Of a stretch of 40,433 nucleotides of DNA, positions 9,315 to 17,889 are shown one piece after another. Made by a program: the position numbers and the translations under genes. The stretch comes from JBQTHP01 sp052389755 (GTDB lineage Bacteria; Pseudomonadota; Gammaproteobacteria; Steroidobacterales; Steroidobacteraceae). The stretch spans positions 1 through 40,433 of the forward strand of contig JBQTHP010000027.1 in the NCBI GenBank assembly GCA_052389755.1, written 5' to 3'. The stretch's first letter is position 1, and the number at the start of each line of letters is the position of its first letter. The notes beneath the pieces were generated by a model. That model was not told where the DNA came from. It ran no database searches and saw only the letters and a program-made list of their open reading frames with translations.

Positions 9315-11354
9315 TCATCGACCGAGCAGATCGCGCAGCTTGTCGCCTAATTTCTTCTTGACCTCCTGTTTTTTCTGTTCAATCTCGGTATCGACCTTCT
9401 CCTTCACGCGCGCCTTCACGAGCGCGCCCAGATCGGGCCGCACCTTGGGTTCCGCGAGCGTGCCGCCGATCGTGATGGGAATCTCCGCCGCCTTGAGATC
9501 GGTCATTTCTGCCCCCGCGCCTTCCGCCGGAATCTCGTATACCTCGGCGACGAGTCGATAGTCGATCGCTTTCGTGGCGAGGTCGATCGTTCCTTTGCCG
9601 CCGGCGCGCAGATAGTCGGTCTCGACACGCAGGTCATCGCTCCTGGCGACCCCCGCATCGAGCAGCGCCGTGCCCTTGAAGGCCTTGAAGGTGGTGCGCG
9701 GCGGACCCGCACGCTCGGCAATCACCTCGCGCTTCCACAGCGCGCGGGCGCGCCGGAGCTCGTACCACAGGTCGATACCGTTGACCGCGCCCTCCTTGAT
9801 GTCGAACTCCGTACGGCCGGACAACGACTTCAGGATGGCAGCGTCGGTATTCCCGGTGCCCTTCAAGGTCGCCGTCGCGTTGCCTCGGCCGGCCAGCCGC
9901 GTCGAATCGAACGCCGCCTTCATCACCGCCCCGATGTCGATGTTGGTCACGCGCTCGTCGAGCGACAGACGCGCCTGCGCCGGGCGAGCGTCGAGCACGA
10001 TGTTGCCCGCGTACTTGCCGCCGAAGAGCTGCGCCGAAGTGGGGCCGGCGCGCACCAGGCCGGTGCGCGCCTCGAGAGGCAACCGCACGTTGCTGAATTC
10101 CAGGCCTGAGAGTTTTGCGCGCCCGATGGTGAGCCGCCCGCGCGCGTTGAGCTCGCGCAGCGCCTCGATCGGAAGCTCGGTCGCCGACGTCGAATCGGAT
10201 CCCTCCCCGCCTTCGGCCGGCTTCGGTTCGAGGTATCGATCGACGTCGATGCCGTCGACGGCGAGATCGAAACCGAGCACGAACTTCTCGATGTCGTCGA
10301 TGCCGGCCGAGCCGCGCACGCGAGTCTCATCGAGGGTGAGATCGAGATCGGAAACCCGGAGCACATTCTCGGTGAGACGGTAGTCGCCCTGGAGCGTGAG
10401 CTTCGAGAGCGCGTTCGGATCGCTGGTCGTGGGCGGCTCGATCCCGAGCGAGCGCAGGACGCCCTGCGGCTCGGCCTCGCGGACGGATACCCTGCCGGCG
10501 ACGACCCTATCGCCGAAGAGCTTCTCGCCGGCCGCCGTGAGTTTCATCGCCAACGCACCGTACGTCACATCGAGCGTGGCCGGCGCCAGCGTCTCGGCGC
10601 CCCAGTCGAGCACCAGCGACGGCGTGCCCATGGTGAACGGCGCCGTATCCCAGCGGCCCTCGACCTTCGCATCCGTCAGCTCGATCCGCGAGGCGTCGCG
10701 CGGCAGTTTGGCGAGCCCCTCGAGCTTCACGTGCGCGAGCGGCTCCGCTTCGCCCTCGTCATAATCGAACTCGAGCCGCATCGGAACCGGCCGGTCGGAC
10801 CCGATGCGCCCCGTATGCACTTCGAGATTGGCGAGGCGCATCACGCTGTCTTCGGCTTCATCCCGATACGCAAGCCTCGAACGCGTCACATCGATTCCGG
10901 CGATCGACGCCGTCCCCTCGCCACCGGCCGTCTCGCCCTCGCCGGTATCGTCGCTCTGGGCAAGATCCTTCCAGTTGTTTTCCGTTTCGTTGCGGCTCAC
11001 GAGATTGAGGGCGAGCTGCTCGACGGCGATGCGGCTCACCTCGACCTGCTTGCGCAGCAGCGGCATGAGCTTCACGCCGACGCTCGCCTGCTCGACGCTG
11101 GCGAACGGCTCGCTGCCGTAGCCCGGCGGGTTGCCGAGCGTCACCTTTTCCATGCGCAGCGCGAGCCACGGAAAGAGATCGAGGTCGAGCTCGCCGGCGA
11201 TCGTGAGATCGCGGCCGGTTTTCTCTTTCGCGAGCTGCTGGATGTCGTCGCGATAGTCGTTGGGATCCACGAACGCGAGAAGCGCGACGGCGCCGCCGAC
11301 GAGAAGTACGAGGATCGTGGCGACGACGACGGCGGTGATCTTCAGTGAGCGCAT
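9315..11354 (-). CDS. AsmA family protein
   Basis: Large AsmA-type protein (679 residues) of the bridge-like lipid-transport superfamily, anchored in the inner membrane with a long periplasmic part. The N-terminal helix (about 5-28, ITAVVVATILVLLVGGAVALL) is followed by the family-typical segment FVDPNDYRDDIQQLAKEKTGRDLTI, cut here for length. The C-terminal third has the AsmA_2-like region, and the protein ends in a lysine-rich tail. Family members affect outer-membrane assembly and phospholipid traffic. It is transcribed alone, away from the signalling cluster that begins at 11595. The start ATG is the first in frame. Confidence 0.88.
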   Translation of the reverse strand: MRSLKITAVVVATILVLLVGGAVALLAFVDPNDYRDDIQQLAKEKTGRDLTIAGELDLDLFPWLALRMEKVTLGNPPGYGSEPFASVEQASVGVKLMPLLRKQVEVSRIAVEQLALNLVSRNETENNWKDLAQSDDTGEGETAGGEGTASIAGIDVTRSRLAYRDEAEDSVMRLANLEVHTGRIGSDRPVPMRLEFDYDEGEAEPLAHVKLEGLAKLPRDASRIELTDAKVEGRWDTAPFTMGTPSLVLDWGAETLAPATLDVTYGALAMKLTAAGEKLFGDRVVAGRVSVREAEPQGVLRSLGIEPPTTSDPNALSKLTLQGDYRLTENVLRVSDLDLTLDETRVRGSAGIDDIEKFVLGFDLAVDGIDVDRYLEPKPAEGGEGSDSTSATELPIEALRELNARGRLTIGRAKLSGLEFSNVRLPLEARTGLVRAGPTSAQLFGGKYAGNIVLDARPAQARLSLDERVTNIDIGAVMKAAFDSTRLAGRGNATATLKGTGNTDAAILKSLSGRTEFDIKEGAVNGIDLWYELRRARALWKREVIAERAGPPRTTFKAFKGTALLDAGVARSDDLRVETDYLRAGGKGTIDLATKAIDYRLVAEVYEIPAEGAGAEMTDLKAAEIPITIGGTLAEPKVRPDLGALVKARVKEKVDTEIEQKKQEVKKKLGDKLRDLLGR

Positions 11355-11360
11355 GAGAAA

Positions 11361-11411
11361 CGGCCTCCGCCTACCGCCTTCCGTCTTGGCGGAAGACGGA
11401 CGCCGGTAGCT
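11361..11411. repeat. CTTCCGCC-type palindromic repeat
   Basis: Dyad-symmetric element in the divergent space between the AsmA gene and the TonB-domain gene. CCGCCTTCCGTCTT pairs with a downstream AAGACGGA-CG arm over a very short loop, and it ends in GCCGGTAGC like the copy at 25372. It may act as a REP-like element or transcript-end hairpin. It is not in a coding sequence here. Confidence 0.6.
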
Positions 11412-11594
11412 AGCGCGGAGCGCAAAACGTGACGCAGTTCCGCGGCGGGCGCGTCGGCGCGGTGCGACGGCGGCTTCGCGTTATTGTGAACTGCGGCAAT
11501 GCGGTGGCGCGCCCTGCAAATATCCTGCATTTCGTCACTTCGCACGCATGCACGAAGCATGCGGGCGTCCATACCGAGCGGAGACAGAAACCCC

Positions 11595-13667
11595 GTGGCA
11601 AGCCGAGCATCGAGCGCACCTCGACCGATCGACGCGGCCGGCGCCGATTCGCAGAGCGCCGCCGCTGCTGCCGCCTCGCCTGCGCGCCTCGCCTGCGAAG
11701 TCATCGCCGTCACGACCAGCGACGAGTTCCTGCTCGAGCTCGGCGACGCGCTCGGTGGGCAGGCATCGGTGCGCCCGGTCGAAAGTCTCACAAACGCACT
11801 CGAGCATCTCGGCAGTTCCCGTCGCGCGCAGCTTATCGCATTCGACCTGCGCGGCGTGACGGACGCGCGGGGCGAGATCGATCGCGCGAGGGCCCGGGCG
11901 CCGCACATGACCTTGCTCGCGTTCGCCGATGGCGGCGCGGGGCCGGCAGAAGTCGTCGACCTCGAGGGATCGGATGTCTTCGCGCTGCTTCCGATCCCCG
12001 TCGATCGCAGGAAGACTACCGCCGCGCTCGAAAGCGCGCTCGCTGCGGCGGAGAAACACGCCGGCACGCGCGCCGCGCCTGCGCCGCAGGCTCCGGCCAC
12101 AGCCGCAACAGCGGCTGCATCGGCGTCGACGAATGCGCCGATCGCCGCATCCGGCTGGCGGCTGTCGCCGAAGCTTCTGATCGCCGGCGCGATCGCACTT
12201 CTGCTGGCGCTCGGGAGCATCGCCTGGTTGGTCAGTCGTGCGCCAACCGCATCGTCGTCGGTCACGCAGGAGGGCGAGGAGCTGCAGGCGGCCGCGCCCG
12301 CGGAAGTGCCGCTCGTGCAGGGCTCGCTCGACGAGCTCCTCGAAAAGGCGCGGCTCGCGATGCGCCAGCGTCGCTTTACCGAACCCGAGGGTGACAACGC
12401 TCTCGTGTATTTCCGTTCGGCGATCGCGATGGACGCGTCGAATGCCGAAGCGCGCGACGGGCTCGCACGCATCAGCGGCGTGCTGACTGCGCGCATCGAG
12501 GAGGCAATCGCGGCGAATCGCATGGAGGAAGCGACGGCGGCGCTGAGCGCGGCCAAGAGCGCGATACCCGGCGATACCCGCCTCGCACCGCTCGAGGGGC
12601 GCCTCGTGGAAGCATACATAGCGCGCGCGCTTGCCGACGGCGATTTCGATCGCGCCGCCGCTCTGGCGCGCTCCGCGCAGAAGAGCGGCGCGGCGACGGC
12701 CGACCAGGTCGCACGGTGGCGCGCCGACATCGGGCGCCGCCAGGATGAAGTGCGGGTGAAACGCGCCATCGAGCTCGCGAACGAACGATTACGGGACGGA
12801 CGGCTCGTCGAGCCGGCCAACGACAGCGCCAGGCACTACGTACAGCAGCTGCGGGCTCTGGCGCCGGCCGGCGCGGCCACGCAACGCCTGGGGAAGGACC
12901 TCGCGAACGCCTTTCTGCGCAAGGCTCGGGAAAGCTCGCTCGCCGGGCGCTCGAACGACGCAGAGCGCTGGCTCGGCGAAGCGCGCGATGCCGGCGTGAC
13001 ACCGGCAGAGATCTCCGTGTTCCAGCGAGACATCGCCGTCTCGCGGCAGCGCGCCGCGGCCGCCGAGGGTGATCGTCTCGCACAGCTTGCGCGCGAGCGT
13101 CTCAAGGATGGCAAGCTCATCGAGCCCGCGAACGACAGCGCCGCTCACTATCTGACGGCGCTCCAGGCCGCCGAAGAATCGCACTCCGCCATCGCGCCGA
13201 TCAGCCGCCAGCTCGCAGCGAAGCTCGTCGATCGCGCGGGAGACGCGGTGCGCGACGGGCAAGGGTCGCAGGTGGCAGCCGACCTTGCCGCGGCGCGCCG
13301 CTGGGGCGCGGATGCGAAGGACGTGCAGGCCGTGCAGCAGCTTGCGACCAAAGCGAAGGCGCAGGCGGGTGCACAGCGCGGCGCGGCGCTGCAAAAGGCG
13401 CTGAAGCGCAACCGGTACGTTGCGCCCGAGTATCCACCGAGAGCGCTCGACAAGGGCGAGTCCGGCAGCGTGACCGTGGAATTCGTCGTCGACGTGAGCG
13501 GCCAACCGCGCGACGTTCGGGTCACCGCGTCGGAGCCCGAGGCGGTTTTCGACAAGGCCGCGCTCAGCGCGGTCCGCCGCTGGCGCTACGAGCCGGTGAT
13601 CATCGATGGAGTGCCGGTCGAGATCCCCACGCGCGCGGTCATCCGGTTCCAGGCCCCGGCGGAATGA
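11595..13667 (+). CDS. Membrane protein with receiver-like N-terminus, EPxND repeats and TonB C-terminal domain
   Basis: A 690-residue mosaic protein. Residues about 36-155 look like a CheY-type receiver fold but lack the acidic pair and the lysine before the cis proline (TSDEF, IAFDLRG, LLPIP), so it is probably a non-phosphorylated pseudo-receiver. One membrane helix lies at about 195-215. The periplasmic part has helical TPR-like segments carrying three copies of a motif such as RLRDGRLVEPANDSARHY, near residues 255, 395 and 498. The last about 85 residues are a TonB C-terminal domain (YPPRALDKGESGSVTVEFVV, RRWRYEP). The GTG start has GGAG 12 bases upstream; earlier in-frame ATGs at 11499 and 11559 lack such a site. 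It leads the kinase/CheY/CheX genes with a 31-base gap, so it is likely in the same operon. TonB_C domains do not always drive uptake, so transport is not assumed. Confidence 0.85.
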   Translation: MASRASSAPRPIDAAGADSQSAAAAAASPARLACEVIAVTTSDEFLLELGDALGGQASVRPVESLTNALEHLGSSRRAQLIAFDLRGVTDARGEIDRARARAPHMTLLAFADGGAGPAEVVDLEGSDVFALLPIPVDRRKTTAALESALAAAEKHAGTRAAPAPQAPATAATAAASASTNAPIAASGWRLSPKLLIAGAIALLLALGSIAWLVSRAPTASSSVTQEGEELQAAAPAEVPLVQGSLDELLEKARLAMRQRRFTEPEGDNALVYFRSAIAMDASNAEARDGLARISGVLTARIEEAIAANRMEEATAALSAAKSAIPGDTRLAPLEGRLVEAYIARALADGDFDRAAALARSAQKSGAATADQVARWRADIGRRQDEVRVKRAIELANERLRDGRLVEPANDSARHYVQQLRALAPAGAATQRLGKDLANAFLRKARESSLAGRSNDAERWLGEARDAGVTPAEISVFQRDIAVSRQRAAAAEGDRLAQLARERLKDGKLIEPANDSAAHYLTALQAAEESHSAIAPISRQLAAKLVDRAGDAVRDGQGSQVAADLAAARRWGADAKDVQAVQQLATKAKAQAGAQRGAALQKALKRNRYVAPEYPPRALDKGESGSVTVEFVVDVSGQPRDVRVTASEPEAVFDKAALSAVRRWRYEPVIIDGVPVEIPTRAVIRFQAPAE

Positions 13668-13698
13668 TGCACCGCGCCAGCTTTCGGAAGGAGTCTGA

Positions 13699-15816
13699 AT
13701 GAAACTTTCGGGTGCCGAGGGCACACGACAGCTGGTCACCTACGGCCTCGGCGCGCTGCTCGCGCTCGTCATGGGCAGCGTGCTCATCTTCGGTTTCAGG
13801 ATCGCAACCCGCGTAACGGTCGACATCACAGCGCTCGAGACCGCGAGCGTGCTGCAGACCTACCCGACTGCGCTCGCCCAGCATCTGACGGCGCTGCGCG
13901 ACCGGCTCGAGGCGCGCGCCTACGCCGGCCAGGCGCTGGCCGACCTTCGTACGACCACGGAGAATTTCGAGCAGGACCTGAAAACGCTCGACGCGCACGA
14001 CATCGGCGCGACGGACAAACTCGCCCAGGTGGCGCAGCTGTGGAAGCAGTATGGGCCGGCGCTCGACCCGATTCTCGCCTTCAACGAGCAGCCTTACGTC
14101 GATTCCGATGAAGCCGGCAGCTCGCTTTCCAAGGCGGGACGCACCCACTACGCCGACGTGAAGCGCGCGCAGACCTTCGCGCGCGACAACGCGAAGCGCC
14201 TCTCCGATCTCATCGGCACGATCACCACGCACCTGCAGACGGAAGCCTCGGCCGCCGCCGCGCGTCTGCGCATGCTCCTCTCCGCGGGCGTGCTCGCGGC
14301 GCTGGTGCTCGCCGCCGCGGCTGCGTACTTCCAGCTCACCCGCGCGCGTCACGAACATGCCGCGCGCGAAGCGCAGGAGCAGACGCGCGACATCCTGAAG
14401 ACCGTGAAGGAAGGATTCTTTCTGCTCGATGCCGGCTACCACATCGGCTCGGTGTGGTCGGACGCGCTGACAAGACTCTTCGGGCGCAAGGATTTCGCCG
14501 GGCTGTCGTTCGAGCAGCTGCTGCAGGGGCTCGTGCCCGCCCCGACGCTCGCCACGGCGACCAAGTACATCAAGCTGCTGTGGGGCGAGCGCGCGCACGA
14601 AAACCTCATGCGCACGATCAACCCTCTCGGTCAGCTCGAGATCCACCTCGACAACGGCCACGGCGGGCGCGAAACGCGCTACCTGCAGTTCGATTTCCAC
14701 CGGGTCATGGGCCCGAGCGGCGTGAAGCACGTGCTCGTCAGCGTCACCGACATCACCTCGAACGTGCTCCTCGCCCGCGAGCTGCAGGAATCACAGGAAA
14801 ATGCCAGCGCGCAGATGGACATGATGCTCGGCGTGATGCACATGGATCCGGTGCAGCTCATCTCGTTCATCGACGCGACCGAGACGGGACTGCTGCTGGT
14901 GAACACGATCCTCAAGGAGCCGGCCCGCAACGACGGCGAGTTCCGCAAGAAGCTCGACGGTCTGTTCCGCGAGCTGCACTCGATCAAGGGCGAGGCGTCC
15001 GCGCTGAATCTCGTGAGCGTCGCGAACCGCGTCCACGCATTCGAGGACGTGGTGACCGAGCTGAGGAAGCGGCCGGATCTCTCGGGCAACGACTTCCTGC
15101 CGCTCGTGCTCAAGCTGGACGAGCTCATGGCGCACGTGAAGACGATCCGCGACGTCGCATCGCGTACGACCACCCTGCGCGATGCGCCTCCGGCGGATCA
15201 CACGCGCACTCAGGTCATCAACGCCCCCGCGGCAGCGAAGGGCCGAGCGGCCGCAGAGCTGTCGCAGACTCTGCAGGGTCTCGCGGAGCGGCTTGCTGCC
15301 GATCATCGCAAGCGCTTCAAGCTCGCGCTCGCCGGGCTCGAGGAGATTCCCGGCCAGTACGTCGCGGCGCTGAAGGACGTGCTGATCCAGATGCTGCGCA
15401 ACTCCGCGGTCCACGGGATCGAGGCGAACGACGTGCGGCGCGCGAACACCAAGGACGACACCGGAGTGGTACGGGCCGAGTTCCGCCGGGTACCCGAAGG
15501 CTACGAGCTCGTGTTCGAGGACGACGGCGCGGGTCTCGCACCGGAGCAGCTGAAGGCCGCGGCGGTAAAGAAGCAGATCGTCACGGCGCAGGAAGCGGCG
15601 AGCATGGATACGAGGGGGGCGCTCGCGCTCATCTTCAGGCCCGGTTTCTCCACGCACACGCAGGTGTCCATGGACGCGGGTCGCGGCGTAGGCATGGACA
15701 TCGTCGCCCGCAGCGTTTACGCGCTGGGCGGCAAGATCGGCGTGAGCACGAACCCGGGCAGGTTCACGCGCTTCCGAATCGTGCTGCCGGCCAGCGCGGA
15801 CTCGGCGGTCGCCTGA
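13699..15816 (+). CDS. CheA-like membrane histidine kinase (Hpt + HATPase, no CheW domain)
   Basis: A 705-residue sensor kinase. Two membrane helices (about 15-35 and 193-213) enclose a helical periplasmic sensor region. A PAS-like domain follows (about 233-350, EGFFLLDAGYHI). The Hpt domain carries the phosphoacceptor in ELHSIKGEA (His427). The ATPase domain has the N box RNSAVHG (Asn568), G1 box EDDGAGL and G2 box GRGVGMD, all in CheA style. The usual CheA C-terminal CheW-like domain is absent: the protein ends right after the ATPase. AAGGAG precedes the ATG. The next genes encode its probable partners, a CheY-like receiver and a CheX-like phosphatase. No chemoreceptor, CheW, CheR or CheB gene is near, so the membrane sensor is probably built into the kinase itself. 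Confidence 0.9.
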   Translation: MKLSGAEGTRQLVTYGLGALLALVMGSVLIFGFRIATRVTVDITALETASVLQTYPTALAQHLTALRDRLEARAYAGQALADLRTTTENFEQDLKTLDAHDIGATDKLAQVAQLWKQYGPALDPILAFNEQPYVDSDEAGSSLSKAGRTHYADVKRAQTFARDNAKRLSDLIGTITTHLQTEASAAAARLRMLLSAGVLAALVLAAAAAYFQLTRARHEHAAREAQEQTRDILKTVKEGFFLLDAGYHIGSVWSDALTRLFGRKDFAGLSFEQLLQGLVPAPTLATATKYIKLLWGERAHENLMRTINPLGQLEIHLDNGHGGRETRYLQFDFHRVMGPSGVKHVLVSVTDITSNVLLARELQESQENASAQMDMMLGVMHMDPVQLISFIDATETGLLLVNTILKEPARNDGEFRKKLDGLFRELHSIKGEASALNLVSVANRVHAFEDVVTELRKRPDLSGNDFLPLVLKLDELMAHVKTIRDVASRTTTLRDAPPADHTRTQVINAPAAAKGRAAAELSQTLQGLAERLAADHRKRFKLALAGLEEIPGQYVAALKDVLIQMLRNSAVHGIEANDVRRANTKDDTGVVRAEFRRVPEGYELVFEDDGAGLAPEQLKAAAVKKQIVTAQEAASMDTRGALALIFRPGFSTHTQVSMDAGRGVGMDIVARSVYALGGKIGVSTNPGRFTRFRIVLPASADSAVA

Positions 15817-15834
15817 GGCGGAAGGGAGCGACCG

Positions 15835-16242
15835 GTGAGCACAATCATCCTGGAACCCGTCGCGTCCAATCGACGCCCCTGGAAGCTCCTGATCGTGGAC
15901 GACTCGAACATCATGCGCCGTCGCATCGAGCGCTCGCAGCAGATCGACGAGCTCCAGGTGGTGGGCGCGGCGGCAAACGGCGTGGACGCGCTCGAGCTCT
16001 TCAAGCGCACCGATCCCGATCTCGTGACGATGGACATCACGATGCCGCAGATGGACGGCATCGAATGCATCCAGCGTCTCGTCGAGCTCAAGCCCGCGAT
16101 CCGGATCCTCGTGGTCTCGGCTCTCGCGGACAAGGCGACCGCGGTCGATGCGATGGAAAAAGGGGCCAACGGATTCCTCAACAAGCCTTTCACCGACCGG
16201 CAATTGAACGAAGCCATTGCCGAGCTGATACGGGTGCTCTAG
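15835..16242 (+). CDS. CheY-like single-domain response regulator
   Basis: Stand-alone receiver domain of 135 residues with no output domain. The acidic pocket is D22-D23, the phosphoacceptor Asp67 is in TMDITMPQMDG, Ser95 takes the Thr/Ser switch place, and Lys117 is in NKPF. It starts at GTG with GGGAG about 8 bases before. It lies 18 bases after the CheA-like kinase and 2 bases before the CheX-like gene, so the three are co-transcribed. It is the likely phosphoacceptor from the kinase's Hpt histidine. Its target is unknown; no flagellar genes are in the window. Confidence 0.95.
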   Translation: MSTIILEPVASNRRPWKLLIVDDSNIMRRRIERSQQIDELQVVGAAANGVDALELFKRTDPDLVTMDITMPQMDGIECIQRLVELKPAIRILVVSALADKATAVDAMEKGANGFLNKPFTDRQLNEAIAELIRVL

Positions 16243-16244
16243 CA

Positions 16245-16694
16245 ATGTTGCAGGAGCAGGAACTGAAGACGTTCGTCGAGGGCACGACGACCTATTTCGA
16301 GGTCGCTGCGCAGCAGCCCGCCACGGTCGGTTCGCCCTACCTCGTGACCGACGGCGCGCCGGCGGTGCACGACTACACGGGCGTCATCAGCGTGAGCGGC
16401 AAGCGCGCGGGCGTCGTGTACTTCACGGCACCGCGCGCGATGCTGACGGTGCTCCTGATGAAGATGCAGGAGAACGATTTCAGCCATGACAACATGCGCG
16501 ACATCGTCGGTGAGGTGGCGAACACCATCTCCGGCAACGCGCGCCGGGATTTCGGCCGCGAGTTCGTGATCTCGGTGCCGAACGTCGTCGCGGGTGAGAG
16601 GAGCGAGATCCCCGTCGCCCCCGGCACCCGCTGCTTCGTGATTCCGATCAACTGGCGCAGCCATTCGGCCAAGCTGGTCGTGGCGTTGAAGTAG
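16245..16694 (+). CDS. CheX-like phosphatase/chemotaxis protein
   Basis: 149-residue protein of the CheC/CheX/FliY fold, a family that dephosphorylates CheY~P. The active-site pattern ExxN is present once as E90-V-A-N93 in GEVANTISGNARR, as in CheX; it is preceded by the helix MKMQENDFSHDNMRDIV. The ATG lies 2 bases after the stop of the receiver gene. In this cluster it would switch off the receiver at 15835. It is the last gene of the operon: a palindromic repeat begins 2 bases after its stop. Confidence 0.88.
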   Translation: MLQEQELKTFVEGTTTYFEVAAQQPATVGSPYLVTDGAPAVHDYTGVISVSGKRAGVVYFTAPRAMLTVLLMKMQENDFSHDNMRDIVGEVANTISGNARRDFGREFVISVPNVVAGERSEIPVAPGTRCFVIPINWRSHSAKLVVALK

Positions 16695-16696
16695 GA

Positions 16697-16755
16697 CGGC
16701 TTCCGCCTTCCGCCTTCCGCCTTCCGGCCCGGATGGCGGAAGCCGGAGCTCCGGC
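16697..16755. repeat. CTTCCGCC-type palindromic repeat after the cheX-like gene
   Basis: Immediately behind the CheX-like stop. CTTCCGCC is repeated in tandem (seven-base CTTCCGC units) and faces GGCGGAAGCCGGAGC on the other side, so a hairpin can form. It separates the signalling operon from the hemerythrin gene and may act as its transcript end. Confidence 0.6.
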
Positions 16756-16822
16756 GCGGAACGGTTCTTGCGGTCTGCGGACGCAAGGCGCACCCGTTCA
16801 CCTGGATCAGGAAGGAATCACC

Positions 16823-17302
16823 ATGGCAGGCAAGACTTCTTCGCAACGGCCGCGCCGCGCGACGTCGCGCGCCCGCTCCCAGGACGCTCTGAACCTGCTG
16901 AAGCAGGACTACGCCCGGGTGAAGAGCTTGTTCGGGCGGTTCGAGAAGGCTCGTGGCAAGGAGCAGAAGGCCAAGCTGGCAGCGACGATGTGCTCGGAGC
17001 TGAATGTGCACGCGCAGCTCGAAGAGCGGGTCTTCTACCCGGCGGTGCGCCAGGTCATCGAAGAGGAGGAGCTCCCCGAGGATCGGCTTTTCGATGCGAA
17101 GGTCAAGGTGCTCGGCGAATACGTGAACCATCACGTGAAGGAAGAGGAAGGGGAGATGTTTCGCGAGATTCGCCGCACGGACCTCGACCTCGGCGCGCTC
17201 GGCCAACGGATGAAGCGGCGCAAGCAGGAGCTGCAGTCACGCCAGTCGGCCGGAACGATGAGAAGGCAGCCGTCGGGCGACGCGGCAGGCGCCGTTCCCT
17301 GA
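16823..17302 (+). CDS. Hemerythrin/HHE-domain protein
   Basis: 159-residue HHE cation-binding protein, a four-helix bundle that usually holds a di-iron site and binds oxygen or senses iron/NO. The visible ligand motifs are H63-x3-E67 (ELNVHAQLEERVFYP) and H103/H104 with the following glutamates (VNHHVKEEEGEMF). The usual first histidine of the DHxxVxxLF motif is replaced by tyrosine (QDYARVKSLF, Tyr30), so the metal site may be altered. The start ATG has GGAAGG 7 bases upstream; an in-frame ATG at 16733 lies inside the repeat and is rejected. The N-terminal 20 residues are basic and disordered-looking. The next gene follows after 14 bases. Confidence 0.9.
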   Translation: MAGKTSSQRPRRATSRARSQDALNLLKQDYARVKSLFGRFEKARGKEQKAKLAATMCSELNVHAQLEERVFYPAVRQVIEEEELPEDRLFDAKVKVLGEYVNHHVKEEEGEMFREIRRTDLDLGALGQRMKRRKQELQSRQSAGTMRRQPSGDAAGAVP

Positions 17303-17316
17303 AGGGGGCACCTTCC

Positions 17317-17676
17317 GTGAAATCCGGCTCGACGCAACGTCCGCAGGCTCCAGGCAGTCTCACGCGCTACGTGTGCGAGCTGCGGGGGCGCGCGGGGCGA
17401 CATATCCGCTTCGGCCTCGTACCACGCAGACCGGTCATCGAGATCTGGGCACACCGCGGCGCGGGCGAGGCGTGCCTGGTCTGCGGCGAATCGGTGCTCG
17501 CGAACGAGTTCGAAATCGAGGTGTGCTTCGAGCGCGATCCACTGCTCGGCGAAGAGACACCCGCGTATCGGTTCCACCACCTGTGTTATTCGGTCTGGGC
17601 TGCCGAGCGCGTGCGTCTGCGAGGAAGCGGCCACCGACTTCCGCCTTCCGTCTTCCGGCCGGACGAAGAGCGCTGA
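17317..17676 (+). CDS. Hypothetical protein with CxxC...HHxC putative zinc site
   Basis: I do not recognise a named family. The protein is 119 residues from a GTG start, 14 bases behind the hemerythrin gene with GGGGG just before. Cys53-x2-Cys56 and His87-His88-x-Cys90 could make a zinc site. The last 14 residues (GHRLPPSVFRPDEER region) are encoded by the first arm of a palindromic repeat, so the original stop may have been lost by repeat insertion. Codon usage elsewhere looks like its neighbours. Confidence 0.7.
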   Translation: MKSGSTQRPQAPGSLTRYVCELRGRAGRHIRFGLVPRRPVIEIWAHRGAGEACLVCGESVLANEFEIEVCFERDPLLGEETPAYRFHHLCYSVWAAERVRLRGSGHRLPPSVFRPDEER

Positions 17677-17737
17677 CGCGCTGACGACTCAAACACGCGA
17701 CAGCGTTCTTCTCTGGCCGGAAGACGGAAGGCGGCAG
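17638..17737. repeat. Complete CTTCCGCC-type palindromic repeat (about 100 bases)
   Basis: Two 23-base arms (17638-17660 and 17715-17737) are complementary with one mismatch; the arm core is CTTCCGCCTTCCGTCTTCCG. Inside, a weaker inner pair GAGCGCTG...CAGCG is seen. The left arm lies in the 3' end of the preceding coding sequence. Confidence 0.75.
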
Positions 17738-17889
17738 CCGGAAGCCGGAGCTCAGCTGCAAAAACTTCAAAAAAACCGCGATTCGTCGCGATCCGACGAC
17801 TCCCATTGTCTTCCGGCGTGCTGTTATCGTTCCGGCCGTCGCTTTCCGGCGCGTCAGCGTGCCGGCCTAAAAAAGTGGGGGTCGTACAG
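17677..17889. other. Intergenic region between the zinc protein and the small membrane protein
   Basis: It holds the right half of the palindromic repeat and a terminator-like hairpin read on the minus strand (17769-17790). It should also carry the promoter of the small membrane gene, but no convincing -35/-10 pair was found. Confidence 0.5.
17769..17790 (-). terminator. Minus-strand intrinsic terminator-like hairpin
   Basis: Read on minus: CGCGA-CGAA-TCGCG, then G and seven T. It has the form of a Rho-independent terminator, yet the nearest minus-strand gene upstream starts some 2 kb away (19835) behind a plus-strand gene. Confidence 0.45.

Noticed and set aside
11342..12820. 492-codon Ser/Ala/Arg-rich open frame on minus, opposite the TonB-domain gene
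   Set aside because: Shadow frame; the plus strand has a clear TonB C-domain protein.
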